Shown here piece after piece: positions 33,317 through 44,292 of a DNA stretch of 64,000 nt. Below the pieces are notes generated by a model. It was given only the letters and a program-made list of their open reading frames with translations. It was not told the origin of the DNA and did not search any database. The translations under genes were made by a program, and so were the position numbers. Each line of letters begins with the position of its first letter. Positions within the stretch are counted from its first letter, which is position 1. Origin of the DNA: Blepharisma stoltei (taxonomy: Eukaryota > Ciliophora > Heterotrichea > Heterotrichida > Blepharismidae); NCBI GenBank assembly GCA_914767885.1, contig CAJZBQ010000036.1, positions 248,001 through 312,000 of the forward strand, read 5' to 3'.

Positions 33317-34961
33317 ATGGCAGAGAAACTTCCCCCACGCATATTAGTTGAGCCTAACCCAGATCACTATTTAAACCAAGATCGTGAGACCATTAGAGAG
33401 CTGAGAGAAAGAATTGAACAAATGTAACTACTACTCAGGAAAGATGAAAATTATAATTTACGAACAAAAATAAAAGAGTTAGAGGAAGAAAAGTTCTCAA
33501 TAACTCATCATCTGCAAAAAGAACTTGAAGATAAAACAGAAGAAACAATTGCATTGAGCTCAGAAATTGCGAAGATAGAAGAGAACTCTAAAAAAGAAAG
33601 AGAGTTTCTTTTGAAAGAACATAAAGAGCAGCTTAACTGTGATTTTTATTAAGACATCCAAAAAGCAAGAGCTGCAGAAGAAGATAACTATAAGTTCCAA
33701 ATACAAGAATTGCAGTCAGAATTATTCCATAGCTATTTAATTTAACATTAAAATTAGATTGGCTGGCTATATTTTAGATTATTATAAATTATTTTATATT
33801 TATCAAAAGATCATAAAAAATATTAAAGAATTTAAAGAAGCCAAACAATTCATAGATGAAGAGCTCGAGACTTTGAGACGTGAAAAAGATGACTTATATA
33901 GAAAGTTAACTTTACAGCAAAATACAATAGAACAGCATTATCGCAAAGAAGAAGAAAAATTAAGAAGCAGACATCAAGAAGAAATCCGACAGCTAGAAAT
34001 TGACGCTCTTAATAGAGCAAGAAACTTGCTTTCAAAAGAAGAGCAAGACGTTCACAATGAAAATATGAGCTTAGCCGCTGATATGAATATGCAAAGAAAA
34101 GAAGTAGAAGAAATTAAAAGAGAAAAGAAAAAGACTTTGGAAGAAAATAAGCAGCTTAAGAGAGAATTGGAATTAGTCCAGAATCAGATGGAAGAATGCG
34201 CAGCTAAGCAAAGTGAAATGCAAAAAACTATAAAAGCTTTGAAAGAAAAAATAAAAGTGCTTGAAAATACTTTAACACAAATTACCAATGAAACTGAAAA
34301 AGAAAAAGAAATGATGGTTTTTGATTTCAATCAACAAATACAGGAGAGGGACTCTGAGCTGCTTAATTTGAGGCAGCAGGTGAAGCTAAGATCAAAAGAG
34401 CTTAAAAGCTTGAAAGCCCTTGCGCAGATGATTCTGGATCAGAGGTCAGATGTGGAACAATTTTTCTTGCTTCCCTGTAGGTGAAAAACTATTAGAAAAA
34501 TCCTTTTTTTTGACAAAAGCAAAGCTCTTGTGAGTGAACAAAATGTTTTTATGTATAATGGATGATTAATATAATGAAATCTCTAGCTAATTCTGTTGAA
34601 TTTTAAACAGCTTGCATTTAAAGCATAAATCGAGCAAATTAAATTAATTTTTGCGAATTGGGATTTTAAATTTTGAAGAGAAAAAAATTAACTCAACCAG
34701 TGAGCGAACAAAACTGTTTTATTTGTTCATGGAGGGGGGGTGGAGCTAGAATCACTTGAGCAGATTAAAGAAGAAGTGCAGAAAAGAATGACTGCTGAAG
34801 GGAAATTAAGGAAATTACCACAAATTGGAAATAAAACTAAAGCATATTCAGAAAAAGTAGAACTGAGTGATTTAGACTGGGAAGATAGAGAAAGGGTTTT
34901 AAGGCTATTGTTTGCTAAAATGAACGCTGGCGTGCCACCTCAAAATTGGAGGGGAGATTAG
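33317..34961 (+). CDS. BBOF1-like basal-body/ciliary coiled-coil protein, with intron and two insertions
   Basis: A long coiled coil with the family-like core LKSLKALAQMILDQRSDVEQFF, then ESLEQIKEEVQKRM and the C-terminal signature LDWEDRERVLRLLFAKMN seen in basal body orientation factor 1 (CCDC176). A 15-nt intron (33424-33438) joins IEQM to KDENYNLR. A 94-bp TA-bounded segment (33732-33825) joins ELFHK to EFKEAKQF, and a C-rich element (34470-34748) interrupts FFL/ESLEQ. After removal the length is 1257 nt (418 aa). One in-frame TAA (33650-33652, after NCDFY) remains unexplained: sequencing error, a missed insertion or real damage. A role in ciliary organisation fits a ciliate, but the assignment rests on motif resemblance. 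Confidence 0.72.
33424..33438 (+). other. 15-nt spliceosomal intron
   Basis: GTAACTACTACTCAG. Splicing removes an in-frame TAA and continues the coiled-coil frame. Confidence 0.88.
33732..33825. mobile_element. 94-bp TA-bounded IES candidate
   Basis: Flanked by TA (33730-33731, 33824-33825). Very AT-rich with several stops. Removal joins SELFH to KEFKEAK in the coiled coil. Confidence 0.68.
34470..34748. mobile_element. C-rich-ended element (GTGAGTGAACAAAA family) in the BBOF1-like gene
   Basis: The right end ...TTTGTTCATGGAGGGGGGG is preceded by an inner copy CCAGTGAGCGAACAAAA; an inner left copy TTGTGAGTGAACAAAAT lies at about 34530, and the core shared with other copies is present. The left end is diverged (CTTCCCTGTAGG). 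The flanks are TTG and CTA (not identical), but either leaves Leu at FFLES. Confidence 0.7.
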
Positions 34962-35331
34962 AATATATAAAATTATTTTAAATAAATCTTTATAGATTTT
35001 TAGCATGAAATCTTCCTTTAAACGGACATTTTTATTTTAATAATTTAACTAATAATAGCAAGACTGATAAAGTTAGAGCATAAGTAAAGAATTAAATTAT
35101 AAAAAATTGCTAATCGAGATACGATTTTATTTATTTCTTTATTTAAAAGTTTATTGACGCATTTTACAGAACTAAGTGCAGAGATGGGTAACCAGTAATA
35201 GGTTCAAAAAATCAATTATGCTTTTATGTGTTGCAAATATCCTTCAAAATTCATTAATCTGCTTTTTCACTTCTCAATTGCTCATTAATAAAATAAAAAA
35301 ATGATTTTTTGATAGACCATAATTATTAATT

Positions 35332-36570
35332 ATGTCGGAGTACTTACCTGTAATATTTAGTAGTCTAGGCATAGGAATTTGCTTTTGCCTCAATCTCATG
35401 CCAATTCCGTCTCTCCTCAAAGCCAATAAAACAAAAGATCTTACAACAATATCTCACTTATATCTCATTGTGTCTGCCTTCAATTATATGTCATGAATTG
35501 TTTATTCAGTAAAAATGCAGCTCATCGGCAATTTGATAAACAATTCGGTATGCTTATGTTTAGATCTATCATGGGTAATTTTCTATCACAAAATCAAAGG
35601 AGATTTACTGATATTTGTCCCTCTTTTTTTAATTTTTTCAGGATGCATTGAAAGTGCAGTGTATTTTCTTTGCCCTGCCTTTGTTATGGGTGTTATTGCA
35701 TTAAATTTCTCAATTTGTCTATATGCGGCGCCTATAGAGCAATTGAAATACGTTTTTAAGCAGAAAAATCATCGTTATATAGACATTTATGTGATACCTG
35801 CTTTAATACTATACTTTAAAATAGCGACACGTGTCAACCTGCCCTCTTGGCGCAGCAGTCCAGACCTTATGGCCACGGCGAACTGCAATGGACTCCGAGC
35901 TGAGAATCAAGTGCAGGCTTAAGAGATGTGTATCAGGGTAGGTTTCTGTCGTTGGAAATGGAGGTGCTCAACAGCATCCTTTGGGCATTCCTCTCCCGAT
36001 GAACTGGGGCTTTCGCCCAGACCACAGGAGAGTAGTCTTTTTCCTGTAGCTGTCGAAGGAAGGCACTTCGGCACCCGAAAGACTCCAAGGATCCTTGGAA
36101 TTAAGCTACTCCAATCTCCCGTAGCAGGGCAGCAGAAATTCATAAGCACTCAAGACTGAAGCCGCAAGGAGGAGACAGAAGGTACCAGAAGTGAGACCCC
36201 ACCTTCGTGGGATAGACTTTCAGGCTGTAGTCGAAAAGCGGATGACCCTCCCGTACGGGAGGTCTTTGGTGACTGTGTTACCAATATGGCTAACGCCTGA
36301 CTTTTAATAGCATGGCTGGCCTAACCTGCTTTAATGCTTAATGCGCTAGCTTGGACTTGCTATGGATTTGCTGTGAATGATTGGTTTATTATTTCTCCTA
36401 ATTTTCCTGGGCTGACATTTTCACTTTTTCAGATTATTGCATATTTTTGGGCTCGTGGAAATATTAAATTCCCATTGTTTGAGTGGATTTATTCAAAGTC
36501 AGGGAAAGAGCAGCTTATTGAAGAGCAACCAGCTAAAATACAACCAAATCAAAATGTTGAGAGCGTCTAG
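35332..36570 (+). CDS. SWEET-family sugar transporter 1, interrupted by a retroposon
   Basis: A seven-helix membrane protein made of two MtN3/saliva three-helix bundles. The first contains NLMPIPSLLKANKT, ISHLYLIVSAFNYMSWIVYS (Trp from UGA); the second contains APIEQLKYVFKQKNHRYID, ALMLNALAWTCYGFAVNDWF and PNFPGLTFSLFQIIAYFW. The family proteins carry sugars down their gradient across plasma or vacuole membranes; the substrate is not evident. A 516-bp retroposon (35808-36323) lies in helix 5/6. Removal with one 12-bp duplicate gives 711 nt (236 aa), the usual family length. A tandem paralogue follows about 260 bp downstream. Confidence 0.9.
35808..36323 (+). mobile_element. SINE-like retroposon, family D, inside SWEET gene 1
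   Basis: GC-rich 516-bp insertion flanked by the exact 12-bp duplication ACCTGCTTTAAT (35796-35807, 36324-36335). The left end has AAAATAGCGAC, resembling the AAAATGGC heads of other families. Several strong hairpins are present, e.g. CCTCCCGTACGGGAGG at about 36248. Restores PALMLNALAW on removal. Confidence 0.85.
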
Positions 36571-36831
36571 ACATTAATGAAATTATTTAATTAAAATAAC
36601 GCTTGCATTGCTTAAGATAAGTTATTAGTATATATATTATAATTTGGCTTTGGAAGCTTATATAAACCTTTATGATTTTTAATCAATTTAATGCGCTTAT
36701 CAAATTTTTAATTAAACATTAAGTAAGCTTTTCAGGCCAAAAAATAAAATCTAAAAAACCATAGACTTGCTTTTTTAAATATTAAATCACTAGAACATTA
36801 ATGCTTTTTATAATTTTTTCTAAATATTAAA

Positions 36832-37824
36832 ATGGTTAACCTTACAACCATCTTTAGTGCAATAGGTATCTCTGTATCCTTTGGCCTCAATTTAACTCCA
36901 ATACCGTCTCTTTAACTTTAACTTTAATAGAAATCTCTTTGTATTCAGTCCCCTTCAGTGAGGTCCAACTTGATTAACAGCTCTGAATAACGATAGGTGG
37001 ACCTTCCTAACCGTCAAACCGTTAATGTTAACAAGTCACTCAAGACTTCTCTGATCAACACCAGACTCAGCATAGGCCTCTTCACTTCACTCTAGACTCT
37101 CAAGAGGATCGACCTTTTCACATAAGCCAGAGTATAAGTCCCTACCTGCATACCAGGTACAATAGACCTATCTCTTAACTGCCATTTTAATATTGTGTGA
37201 CCGTCTCTTATTAAAGCTAACAAAACAAGAGATCTTAGTGAAATTTCCCACCTTTACTTAATTATAGCTAGCCTTAATTATCTCAATTGGTGCCTTTATG
37301 CGACTAAAGAGTCATTAATTGGTCCACTTATAAACAATATATCAGGCTTGTGCTTTGTTATGACATATATAATTATTTATCACAAAATAAAACAAGATAC
37401 CTGGAAATTTAACTCAATTTATTTTGGCTGCTGCCTAATCGGATCAATGATAGTGTTCAAAATAGTTCCTAGCTATTTATTAGGGTTTCTTTCTGTAGGA
37501 CTCTCAGCATTGCAATATATTGCTCCTATTGAGCAGATTAAGCCAGCTCTACTCAATAAAGATCATAAATATATTGATATTTTCATTATTCCAGCTCTAA
37601 TTTGCAATGCTACTGTTTGGGGTAATTATGGAATTCTTGTTAATGACTGGTTTATTATAATTCCAAATTTATTAGGACTTTTATTTTCATTGTTTCAGAT
37701 CTTGGTATATGCATGGGCTAAAGGATATTTGCCTCATTCCCTCTTTTCTAAGCTTGCAAGTAAAATCAGAGAAATTTCAGGTAAAAATAAAGAAAATGAA
37801 AATGAAATTAAGCATTATATTTAA
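36832..37824 (+). CDS. SWEET-family sugar transporter 2, interrupted by a retroposon
   Basis: Tandem paralogue of the preceding transporter with the same two three-helix repeats: NLTPIPSLIKANKT, ISHLYLIIASLNYLNWCLYA in the first, APIEQIKPALLNKDHKYID and NYGILVNDWFIIIPNLLGLLFSLFQIL in the second, and a hydrophilic tail ending KENENEIKHYI. A 287-bp retroposon (36913-37199) sits after NLTPIPSL. Removal with one 10-bp copy leaves 696 nt (231 aa). Helix boundaries and the conserved Pro/Asn positions match its neighbour, so the two arose by tandem duplication before the two different retroposons inserted. Confidence 0.9.
36913..37199 (-). mobile_element. SINE-like retroposon, family E, inside SWEET gene 2
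   Basis: Flanked by ACCGTCTCTT (36903-36912, 37200-37209). The tail (TTTAAC)n is on the left and the head, read on the minus strand, is AAAATGGCAGTTAAGAGAT. Antisense to the gene. Removal restores IPSLIKANKT. Confidence 0.85.
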
Positions 37825-38256
37825 ATTAGCTTATTCATGTCAAATGAGTGTAAGTAAATTATCTGTTTTAAGATGTAGTGGTTATTATCTGCATTATATT
37901 ATGATTATTTCTAAGCTGTGAAAGCAATAAAACAATTAGCCATACCTGTGGAATAATGGCAATTAACCATTAATCAATATTTTTATTTTCAAAGTGCTAC
38001 ACCGACTGAAATCTCAATTAAGAAACTCTAAAAATAATCAAAATAATTTTGCTATTTTTATCTTAAAATTACTACAAAACACATATTTGGTTATCTATCT
38101 TTTGAATTTTAGCTGAAAGGCTTAGAATTTAGAATTTATAGGGGCTATAAAATCCTGAAAAAATTGGTCAGATATATCAAATGTGTCATTTAATAAAGAT
38201 TTTATTGAAGTATCCTTTTATGCCTATTAAGAGAAAAATGATTAATTGATATGTAT

Positions 38257-38657
38257 AAATACAATCTCATTCTATTTGAGAAATATTAGCTCTACTAATT
38301 TTCTCTCTATCATAGAATTTTATATATAAGGTTTGGTTTTCTCTCGAGAACTTCTGTAAAGCGACAGCGGTTTAGCTTTTGGGGATAAGCAGAGAAACTA
38401 TTTCATAGTGCAACCAAGAGGCTCAGATTTTTACCACTCAGCACATCAGAGGAGAATAACCATTAGGTAGAAAACGCGCAAGGGCGATGGCATCGCTCCG
38501 GGCGAAAAGATCTGGTCAGAATGTCGGGCGGTTTATTTGTGATGGTCTGTTCTTTTGGATTGGAAATGCTCGTAATATCACCATTTTGGCTCTGTTCCTT
38601 CAGTAGGAGTCTGACGTTAGGTGCCTTAAACACTCTAATTAACGCAATTTAATGATT
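38257..38657 (+). mobile_element. SINE-like retroposon, family A, intergenic copy
   Basis: Flanked by ATTGATATGTAT (38245-38256, 38658-38669). The 5' half aligns with the other family-A copies (TTAGCTCT.CTAATTTTCTCT; CGAGAACTTCTG; TTGGGGATAAGC), and the 3' half matches the 15.5-kb copy (GGGCGATGGCATCGC...GTGCCTTAAACAC). It lies between SWEET gene 2 and the PHD gene. Confidence 0.82.
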
Positions 38658-38779
38658 ATTGATATGTATTTTGAAATTGTCGGTAATTTTAAAATCAAAC
38701 CCCTATGCAATTAAAGCTAATTATTTCAGTTAGTTATCATAAAATTGAAGATTTATAATAATATATTGGAATATGTGTA

Positions 38780-40357
38780 CTAGCTTAGCTTTGTTCTCTT
38801 GAGTGAGCAATCTTTGCATATCCAGGCATCATCTTTTTGAGCTTCTTCAACAGTTCCTTGATATCCAGCACATCCAAGATGAAATCAATTTTGGCAATGT
38901 GTGCATTCAATCATTTCATTTTCTTTGATTTTTGTTTCGTACTCTTCATCAGTCCATTTAGGATTTCTTGGAAGTAAATAATAATAAGGCTTGTTGCATG
39001 TACAATAAGTTTCCTTGCTGACTTGTGCTAATTCAAATTCTTTCTGCTTTTTCCTTTTTCCTAATGCGTGCTTCCTTTCATATTTTGCTCTTTTTAGTCG
39101 AATTTTAGCTTCTTCTAATCCTAAACCTTTTCCTTGATATATACAAATTTTTTCGCCTTTCAGCAAAGCATCATTTTTTATTTTTGTAAATAATAAATCT
39201 TGATACCTTTTTAAGCACTCTTCAGGTGACCTATTTTCGATAGCCACTCTATCTTCTAAAATGACCTCAGGAGCTAGTAAATTGTAATACTGAGGACGCG
39301 AGAAGCTGTACTTTGATTTTCTTGTGTTTCCTTTCAAATTAAAAATTAAGATAAAAGGTTTGTCTTGTGTGATGTTAACTTTATGTATGTGTTGCCGAAT
39401 TCGATATTCCAAGCTTAAATCTTCAATTGGCGTAAAAGTTTTCCAGTGATTGGCTTTTTGTGTTTGTGTTCTTTTTCTTTTTATTGCTTTGTGGCTTGGC
39501 TTATTTTCCTTTTCTCATTTTTCATAAGTCCTGCACAATATATACAGATCATCAAGCGTTTTTTTCTTTTGCCGCTCCAAGCATTTTATGTGTACATTTA
39601 GTCGGCATTTGCTATTTCCTCCATCTTCGTCATTATTTTTTTCCCCGCCTTCGTTCATTTTTTCATTTTCTTTTTCAATCAATGCATATCTTTTCATAAG
39701 TTCTTCGTCGTCAGCTTTGTTTTCTTTTTCTCATCTTTCGTATGCGTTCTTAAATACTTCTTGCTTGATTGGATGAATTTGTTTTTGTATTTCTTCTAAT
39801 TCATTGTTATAATATTTTATAGTTCATTTTAATGAATTTAAAGGCTTATGGACTAAATAGTAAATATATCTATTTCAATGAGAACTGTGTAATAAAGAAT
39901 CAACATAATTGTTATCTGCAGAGCGCGTTTTCTTCATTTTTAGCTCAGAGAAATTCCAGTCAAGAGGGAAGCGCTGGACTAAAGGAAACTCAGGAAAATA
40001 ACTTAAGTCTTGGCCTTGCGGAAAGTAATCCATGCATACGAGATATCAAAACAAATGCCCATTGCAAAGAGCAGTTGGAGATTCCTTGCTCCGAAAATCG
40101 CCTTGTCAAATTGGGCTAGAAATAATCCTTCTGCATTCTTCCTTTATGAAGGGAAGACGGCTCAGGTCCTTTTTAGTGACATCAGACTGGTGAAAACTAC
40201 AGATAAGAGCATTAGGATTTGCATCAGGATCTACGAGATGATAGCTTTTGGAGCATCACGGGTGGATCAATTGAGAGCAGCCTTTTAAACTGCAAATCGT
40301 GATCAACCCTGAGCTTCCACAAATATTGCATCCTTTTGAATCCTTATATTGTTCCAT
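38780..40357 (-). CDS. PHD-finger protein with N-terminal extended-PHD-like and C-terminal PHD zinc fingers, 525 aa
   Basis: Open from ATG at 40357 to TAG at 38780 with UGA as Trp. The N-terminus has an extended-PHD-like cluster: GCNICGSSGLITICSLKGC, then HPWCSKSYH (Trp from UGA) and CSFH. The middle is a long charged, Lys/Glu-rich helical region with basic patches (KAIKRKRTQTQK). The C-terminus is a classical PHD finger: TYCTCNKPYYY, MIECTHCQNWFHLGC (Trp from UGA) and DDAWICKDC. PHD fingers read histone tails, so a chromatin role is likely. No insertions. With the standard code this gene falls into at least three fragments. Exact orthology is unknown. Confidence 0.85.
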
Positions 40358-40444
40358 CCTATTAAATTGCTATGAATTTCAATTATTTCTCAGTGATACG
40401 TGTTAGGATTATGAATAAGCAATAAATTAAGAGAAATTTAATAA

Positions 40445-40751
40445 CCCCACCTTTAAATTGAAACAAAGACCCTGCTTCAATTTAGAGCCAGGCTAATTTT
40501 TTGTTTTTAAATTTTTAAAAAAATTAAAAAAAATATAAATTGAATGCTGTGCAGTATTTTTAATTTTATTAAGAATTAATTCATAGATTAACTGATACTA
40601 TAAAAACTGTTTAAAACTATTCTATTTCAATTTTTCCATTAAACTAGGTCAAACAATAATTTATAATAAAAAAATTATTTATTTTCATCCCATTTGAAAA
40701 AAAAATAGTTTGTACCTGGATTTTGTTCTAATTTAAAGGGGGGTGGAGTAA
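40445..40751. mobile_element. C-rich-ended element (TTTAAATTGRAAC family), upstream of the PHD gene
   Basis: Flanked by TAA (40442-40444, 40749-40751). Left end CCCCACCTTTAAATTGAAAC with an inverted partner close by (GCTTCAATTTAGAGCC); right end TTTTGTTCTAATTTAAAGGG then GGGTGGAG. It starts 87 bp upstream of the PHD gene start codon, so it may interrupt the promoter rather than the coding region. Confidence 0.78.
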
Positions 40752-40859
40752 AGAAGTCTTAGTCACAGATTTTACTAGAGCAGGGCTGGTGAGATTTGAG
40801 GATGGTAAGAAAAATGAGGAAAAAAGGAATATTTTTTAGGGATTTTATTGAAATTTTAG

Positions 40860-41360
40860 AGGATAGCCATGGTAGTTAGGTTATATAAAGATTATGGCTT
40901 CTATCTTAGCATCTCACCTAAGACGAGCCTTCGAAGAAGAAGAAGACTTATTCAGCTACTGGAGAGCCTCCCTGGGTACGTCAAAAATAGTTCTGTTCTA
41001 GATTTTGGCCTGCTTTTTGATGATGTCTCAGGACCTTGGAGTGCGCAGTTATAAAGCTAACAGCTGCTGCTTCAGTGGCTAGTCTTCAAGCTAAGAATAA
41101 ACTAACGATCTGGTATTGACATAAGCCCTGCCTTACTCGTAGGCAATAGTGACCTTCAGGGGCATAACCTTTTCCCAAATGCCAATCGGGAAGACATAAA
41201 GTCTTCATTGCTAAGTGAGGGAAGAAAAACTCAGCCAGAATGAATCCCAATATTATTAGATTCCGTCTCCTGCTCCGTTTTTCTTTAAGCTGCAGGAAGG
41301 GTCACCTCAGAAGAGATGTTGAAGAGGGTGAGTTGGTTGCATTACACTTTTTTTGTAGCC
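40860..41360. other. Unclassified GC-richer block, possible retroposon or non-coding RNA
   Basis: About 500 bp clearly richer in G+C than the spacers on both sides and resembling the retroposons in texture (hairpin-prone words such as CCTTACTCGTAGG). No long open frame, no similarity to a known protein in either direction, and no clear target duplication found by eye. It may be a further retroposon family or a structured RNA gene. Confidence 0.35.
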
Positions 41361-41844
41361 ATGATAGGGATAGATGGAAAGTTTAATAATAGGATTCCTG
41401 GAATATTTATGTATTTGAGATAAAGTGTTAGGCAAATAAAGATGTCATCAAAAATTTGGTTTTAAATAGTTTAAAGAATCAAATGGGAATACTGAAAAAA
41501 ATCATTAATTAAAATAAATTTACTAATTCCTTCTCCACTAAAGAGAAAAATGTTTGCTCAAAAAAATCGGGATTTACAATGATTTTGTTTAGAAAAACAA
41601 GTTGGCCCAAAAAGTGAACGATGACCATATTTATTATATTATTATTTCCAATGGTTTTGCCCGAGTAAAATAATTATTTATTGTATAGTGCCAATATTTT
41701 AAAAGAAGAAAAATTAATTATGCAATATCAGACGGCCTAAACGTAATTCATTAAATTTCTGATAAATAAGATATATTTATTCATATTGAATATATTGATT
41801 GCTTAATTCATGCTATGATAAATTCTCAGTCACCTTAATTCTAA

Positions 41845-42210
41845 CTCCCCCCCCCTCCGTGAGTGAACAAAAAAATTTTGTTCACTCACGGAGGGCGGTT
41901 TAATCTTTTTTTTAAAAAAAATTTATATATAAATTTTATAAAAAATATTTTTTTTCGAAATTAAAAAAATTCTAATTCGCAAAAATTGGAAAGCAAAATA
42001 TTAATTTAATTTATAAAAATTTATGTTTTAAAAAGCAATTCGTTTGAAATTAAACAGAATTAGCTCTAGATTTCATTATAATAATTATCATTTATATATC
42101 AAATTTTTTTCCATAAAAAATTTTTGTTCACTCGCGGAGGGTGGGTTTTTGGGCAAAAAATAGGGATTTTTCTAATGGTTTTGTTCACTCACGGAGGGGG
42201 GGGGGAGTAA
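41845..42210. mobile_element. C-rich-ended element with four copies of TCCGTGAGTGAACAAAA, intergenic
   Basis: 366 bp flanked by TAA (41842-41844, 42208-42210). The left-end word is immediately followed by its inverted copy (TTTTGTTCACTCACGGAG), and two more inverted copies lie at about 42126 (one mismatch) and 42182 before GGGGGGGGGGAG. It is the mirror orientation of the VPS15 element's architecture. It lies 36 bp beyond the 3' end of the oxidase gene. Confidence 0.88.
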
Positions 42211-42245
42211 ATGTTTTAGATGGAATTTTTAAATTAGATTATGAG

Positions 42246-43990
42246 CTATAAGTAGAATCTCGAAGGCGAATATGGTCTAGGATCAGTAATTGGCACTTTT
42301 CCTTGAACTAGTTGAGAAAGTAGCTCAGCTGAGGAAAACGCAAATATGCATCCTCTGCTTCCATGTCCTGTATTTACAAAGACATTGTCAAGTTTCGGGA
42401 ATTTTCCTATAATTGGCATATCATCACTGCTGACAGGCCTCAAACAAACCCAATTATTTTCAAACTTAAGATCAGTCCACCCTGACATATCTCTTAATGT
42501 TCTTTGCATATACTCAACTTTTTTAGGGTCCATTTCTTTGTCGTCAATTGTTGTAAATTCTACAATTCCACTATATCTGATTCCTTGCTTCACTGGGCAT
42601 AAGTAGAAAGGATTAGACCCTCCATAATGAATTGAAGTTTTAAGCTGCCTATTTGTTTTGATGTTAAAAGAATAACCTTTTGCTGGCCATACAGGAATAG
42701 CCCAACCAAGCTTTTCTCCTAGTTCTCTTGAGTGTACTCCACTGCATATCACAAATTTGTCAGCTACAATAATTTTCCCATCACTCAATGCAAGAGCTGT
42801 GACTTTGTTTCCTTCTTTTTTATAAATAAAATGGCTTTCGCTCGAGCGAAGTTAGCTCTGCTAACTTTCTCTCACTCAAGCAATTTTATTTATAGTGTTG
42901 GGTTTTTACCTCAAGAACTTCTGCACAGCAATAGCGGTTTAACTTTGGGGATAACCAAAGGAACTGCTCCTCAGTGCGCTCAAGATCTGGAGTTTTACCC
43001 CTCAGCACATCCCAAGGGAGATGGACCCTCAGGCGGAACACGCGCAGGAGCTGAGTCGAACAAAGCCGTGGCGGCAGCAAAGCCCGTCGAAGCCGGAACG
43101 CCTTATTTGCTCGTGCCTTGGTGTACCGAAAGGAATCGGCCCAGCGGTCTCTGGGCCCGACACGTGTACAAATATGGTGGTAGCTCTGGAAGCGGCAACC
43201 CCGTAGGAGACGTTAAACGTTAATAGATAATTAGTTCTTAGTTTCCTTCTTTTTTAAACTCAGTAACTTCAGCATTATAAAGAATTTCAACCCCTAATTT
43301 GGCTGAAATATTAGCAAAAGCTTTGGTCATGCTATAAGAGTCAAATGCACACTGTGTTTCAAGCTCGTTTTTAATGCATCCCACTATTTCTCCTCTCCAG
43401 TCTTTCAAATTTGGCTCGCCTTCTGCACAGGTTTGTCTGGTCGAATGGACTCTAACTCTCTCTTCATGATTATGGTTCAGCTCCAATCCCCACTTTTTCA
43501 ATGATTGGAAGCTTTTTACAGTGGTCATAACATCTAATAGCCCATCATCTTTTCCTAAATAAGAATCGAGATCTTCTTTATGACTTTTCGATAAGTCCTT
43601 TCTAATGCTTTCATGCAATAAATAGCTTCTTTTTCCAAATAAGTGTATATCGTGTTCTTTTTGATTGTAGTTTTGGAAGAGACTGCTAAAAAGGAATCTG
43701 GTATTCCAGACCCAGAAATTAAAGTTTCAAAATGCTTTGTTGCTGATAGAGGAGCATGATTCACTTGAAAACATACCTTTGAAACCAGTCCAAAGGAACT
43801 GGAGTCGGGTTCAAGGGTGATGGAATGAGTATGTAAGCACTCCACCATTTTGATGTGAGCAGTCTTGGGCAACGTCAGGAGACCTGTCGAGAAGAAGGAC
43901 TTTTAGGTTAGGGTTTTGATATTTGAGCATGAATGCTGTTGTTGTGCCAATTATTCCACCTCCGATTACAACAACTCTTTCGCCTTCCAT
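42246..43990 (-). CDS. FAD-dependent amine/D-amino-acid oxidoreductase (DadA/DAO family), interrupted by a retroposon
   Basis: The N-terminal dinucleotide-binding motif VVVIGGGIIGTTTAF is followed by DCSHQNGGVLTYSFHHPW (Trp from UGA). The C-terminal part has the family pattern WVCLRPVSSDDMPIIGKF, NVFVNTGHGSRG. These enzymes oxidise amino acids or similar amines using FAD. A 418-bp retroposon (42823-43240) sits between EFKKEGN and KVTALALSDGK, in the substrate/FAD domain. Removing it with one 16-bp duplicate gives 1311 nt (436 aa), typical of the family. The substrate is not predictable; the gene was clearly intact before the insertion. Confidence 0.88.
42823..43240 (+). mobile_element. SINE-like retroposon, family A, inside the FAD oxidase gene
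   Basis: Flanked by the exact 16-bp duplication GTTTCCTTCTTTTTTA (42807-42822, 43241-43256). The head TAAATAAAATGGCTTTCGC is closed by AAGCAATTTTATTTA about 55 bp on; tail TTAATAGATAATTAG. Antisense to the gene. It shares its 3' half with the 24.2-kb copy (CGTGGCGGCAGCAAAGC; GAAGCCGGAACGCC). Confidence 0.9.
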
Positions 43991-44292
43991 TTAAATTGAT
44001 ATCAGTTTTAATTGATTAGATTAAATAAAAAGATATGGGAAATATTAATTTTAGAAAAATTAATTGATACATTTTAATTTTACTGTATTGCTGCCTTCAA
44101 TTACTTAGAAGAAAATACATCCCGGAAGCAATTTAATATAAAAAATCTATTCCAGGCTATATTTAAAAAGTAACTACGTTTTAGGATTTATAGAAATATA
44201 TATCTATTTATTCTTTCATAAAACTTAAATTCAGCTAGTTTTACTAGAATAATGTTTTCTTATCTATTTCTCCAACTTGGTGAAATAAATAA

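Noticed and set aside
39460-40288. Plus-strand frames of 62-95 aa
   Set aside because: Shadows of the PHD gene on the minus strand, which explains the open codons.
39905-40310. GC-richer block first thought to be a retroposon in the PHD gene
   Set aside because: It reads through as the ePHD-like zinc module with conserved Cys/His and UGA Trp, so it is coding.
42732-43223. 163-aa plus-strand frame
   Set aside because: It runs from oxidase antisense into the family-A retroposon; a chimeric frame without support.
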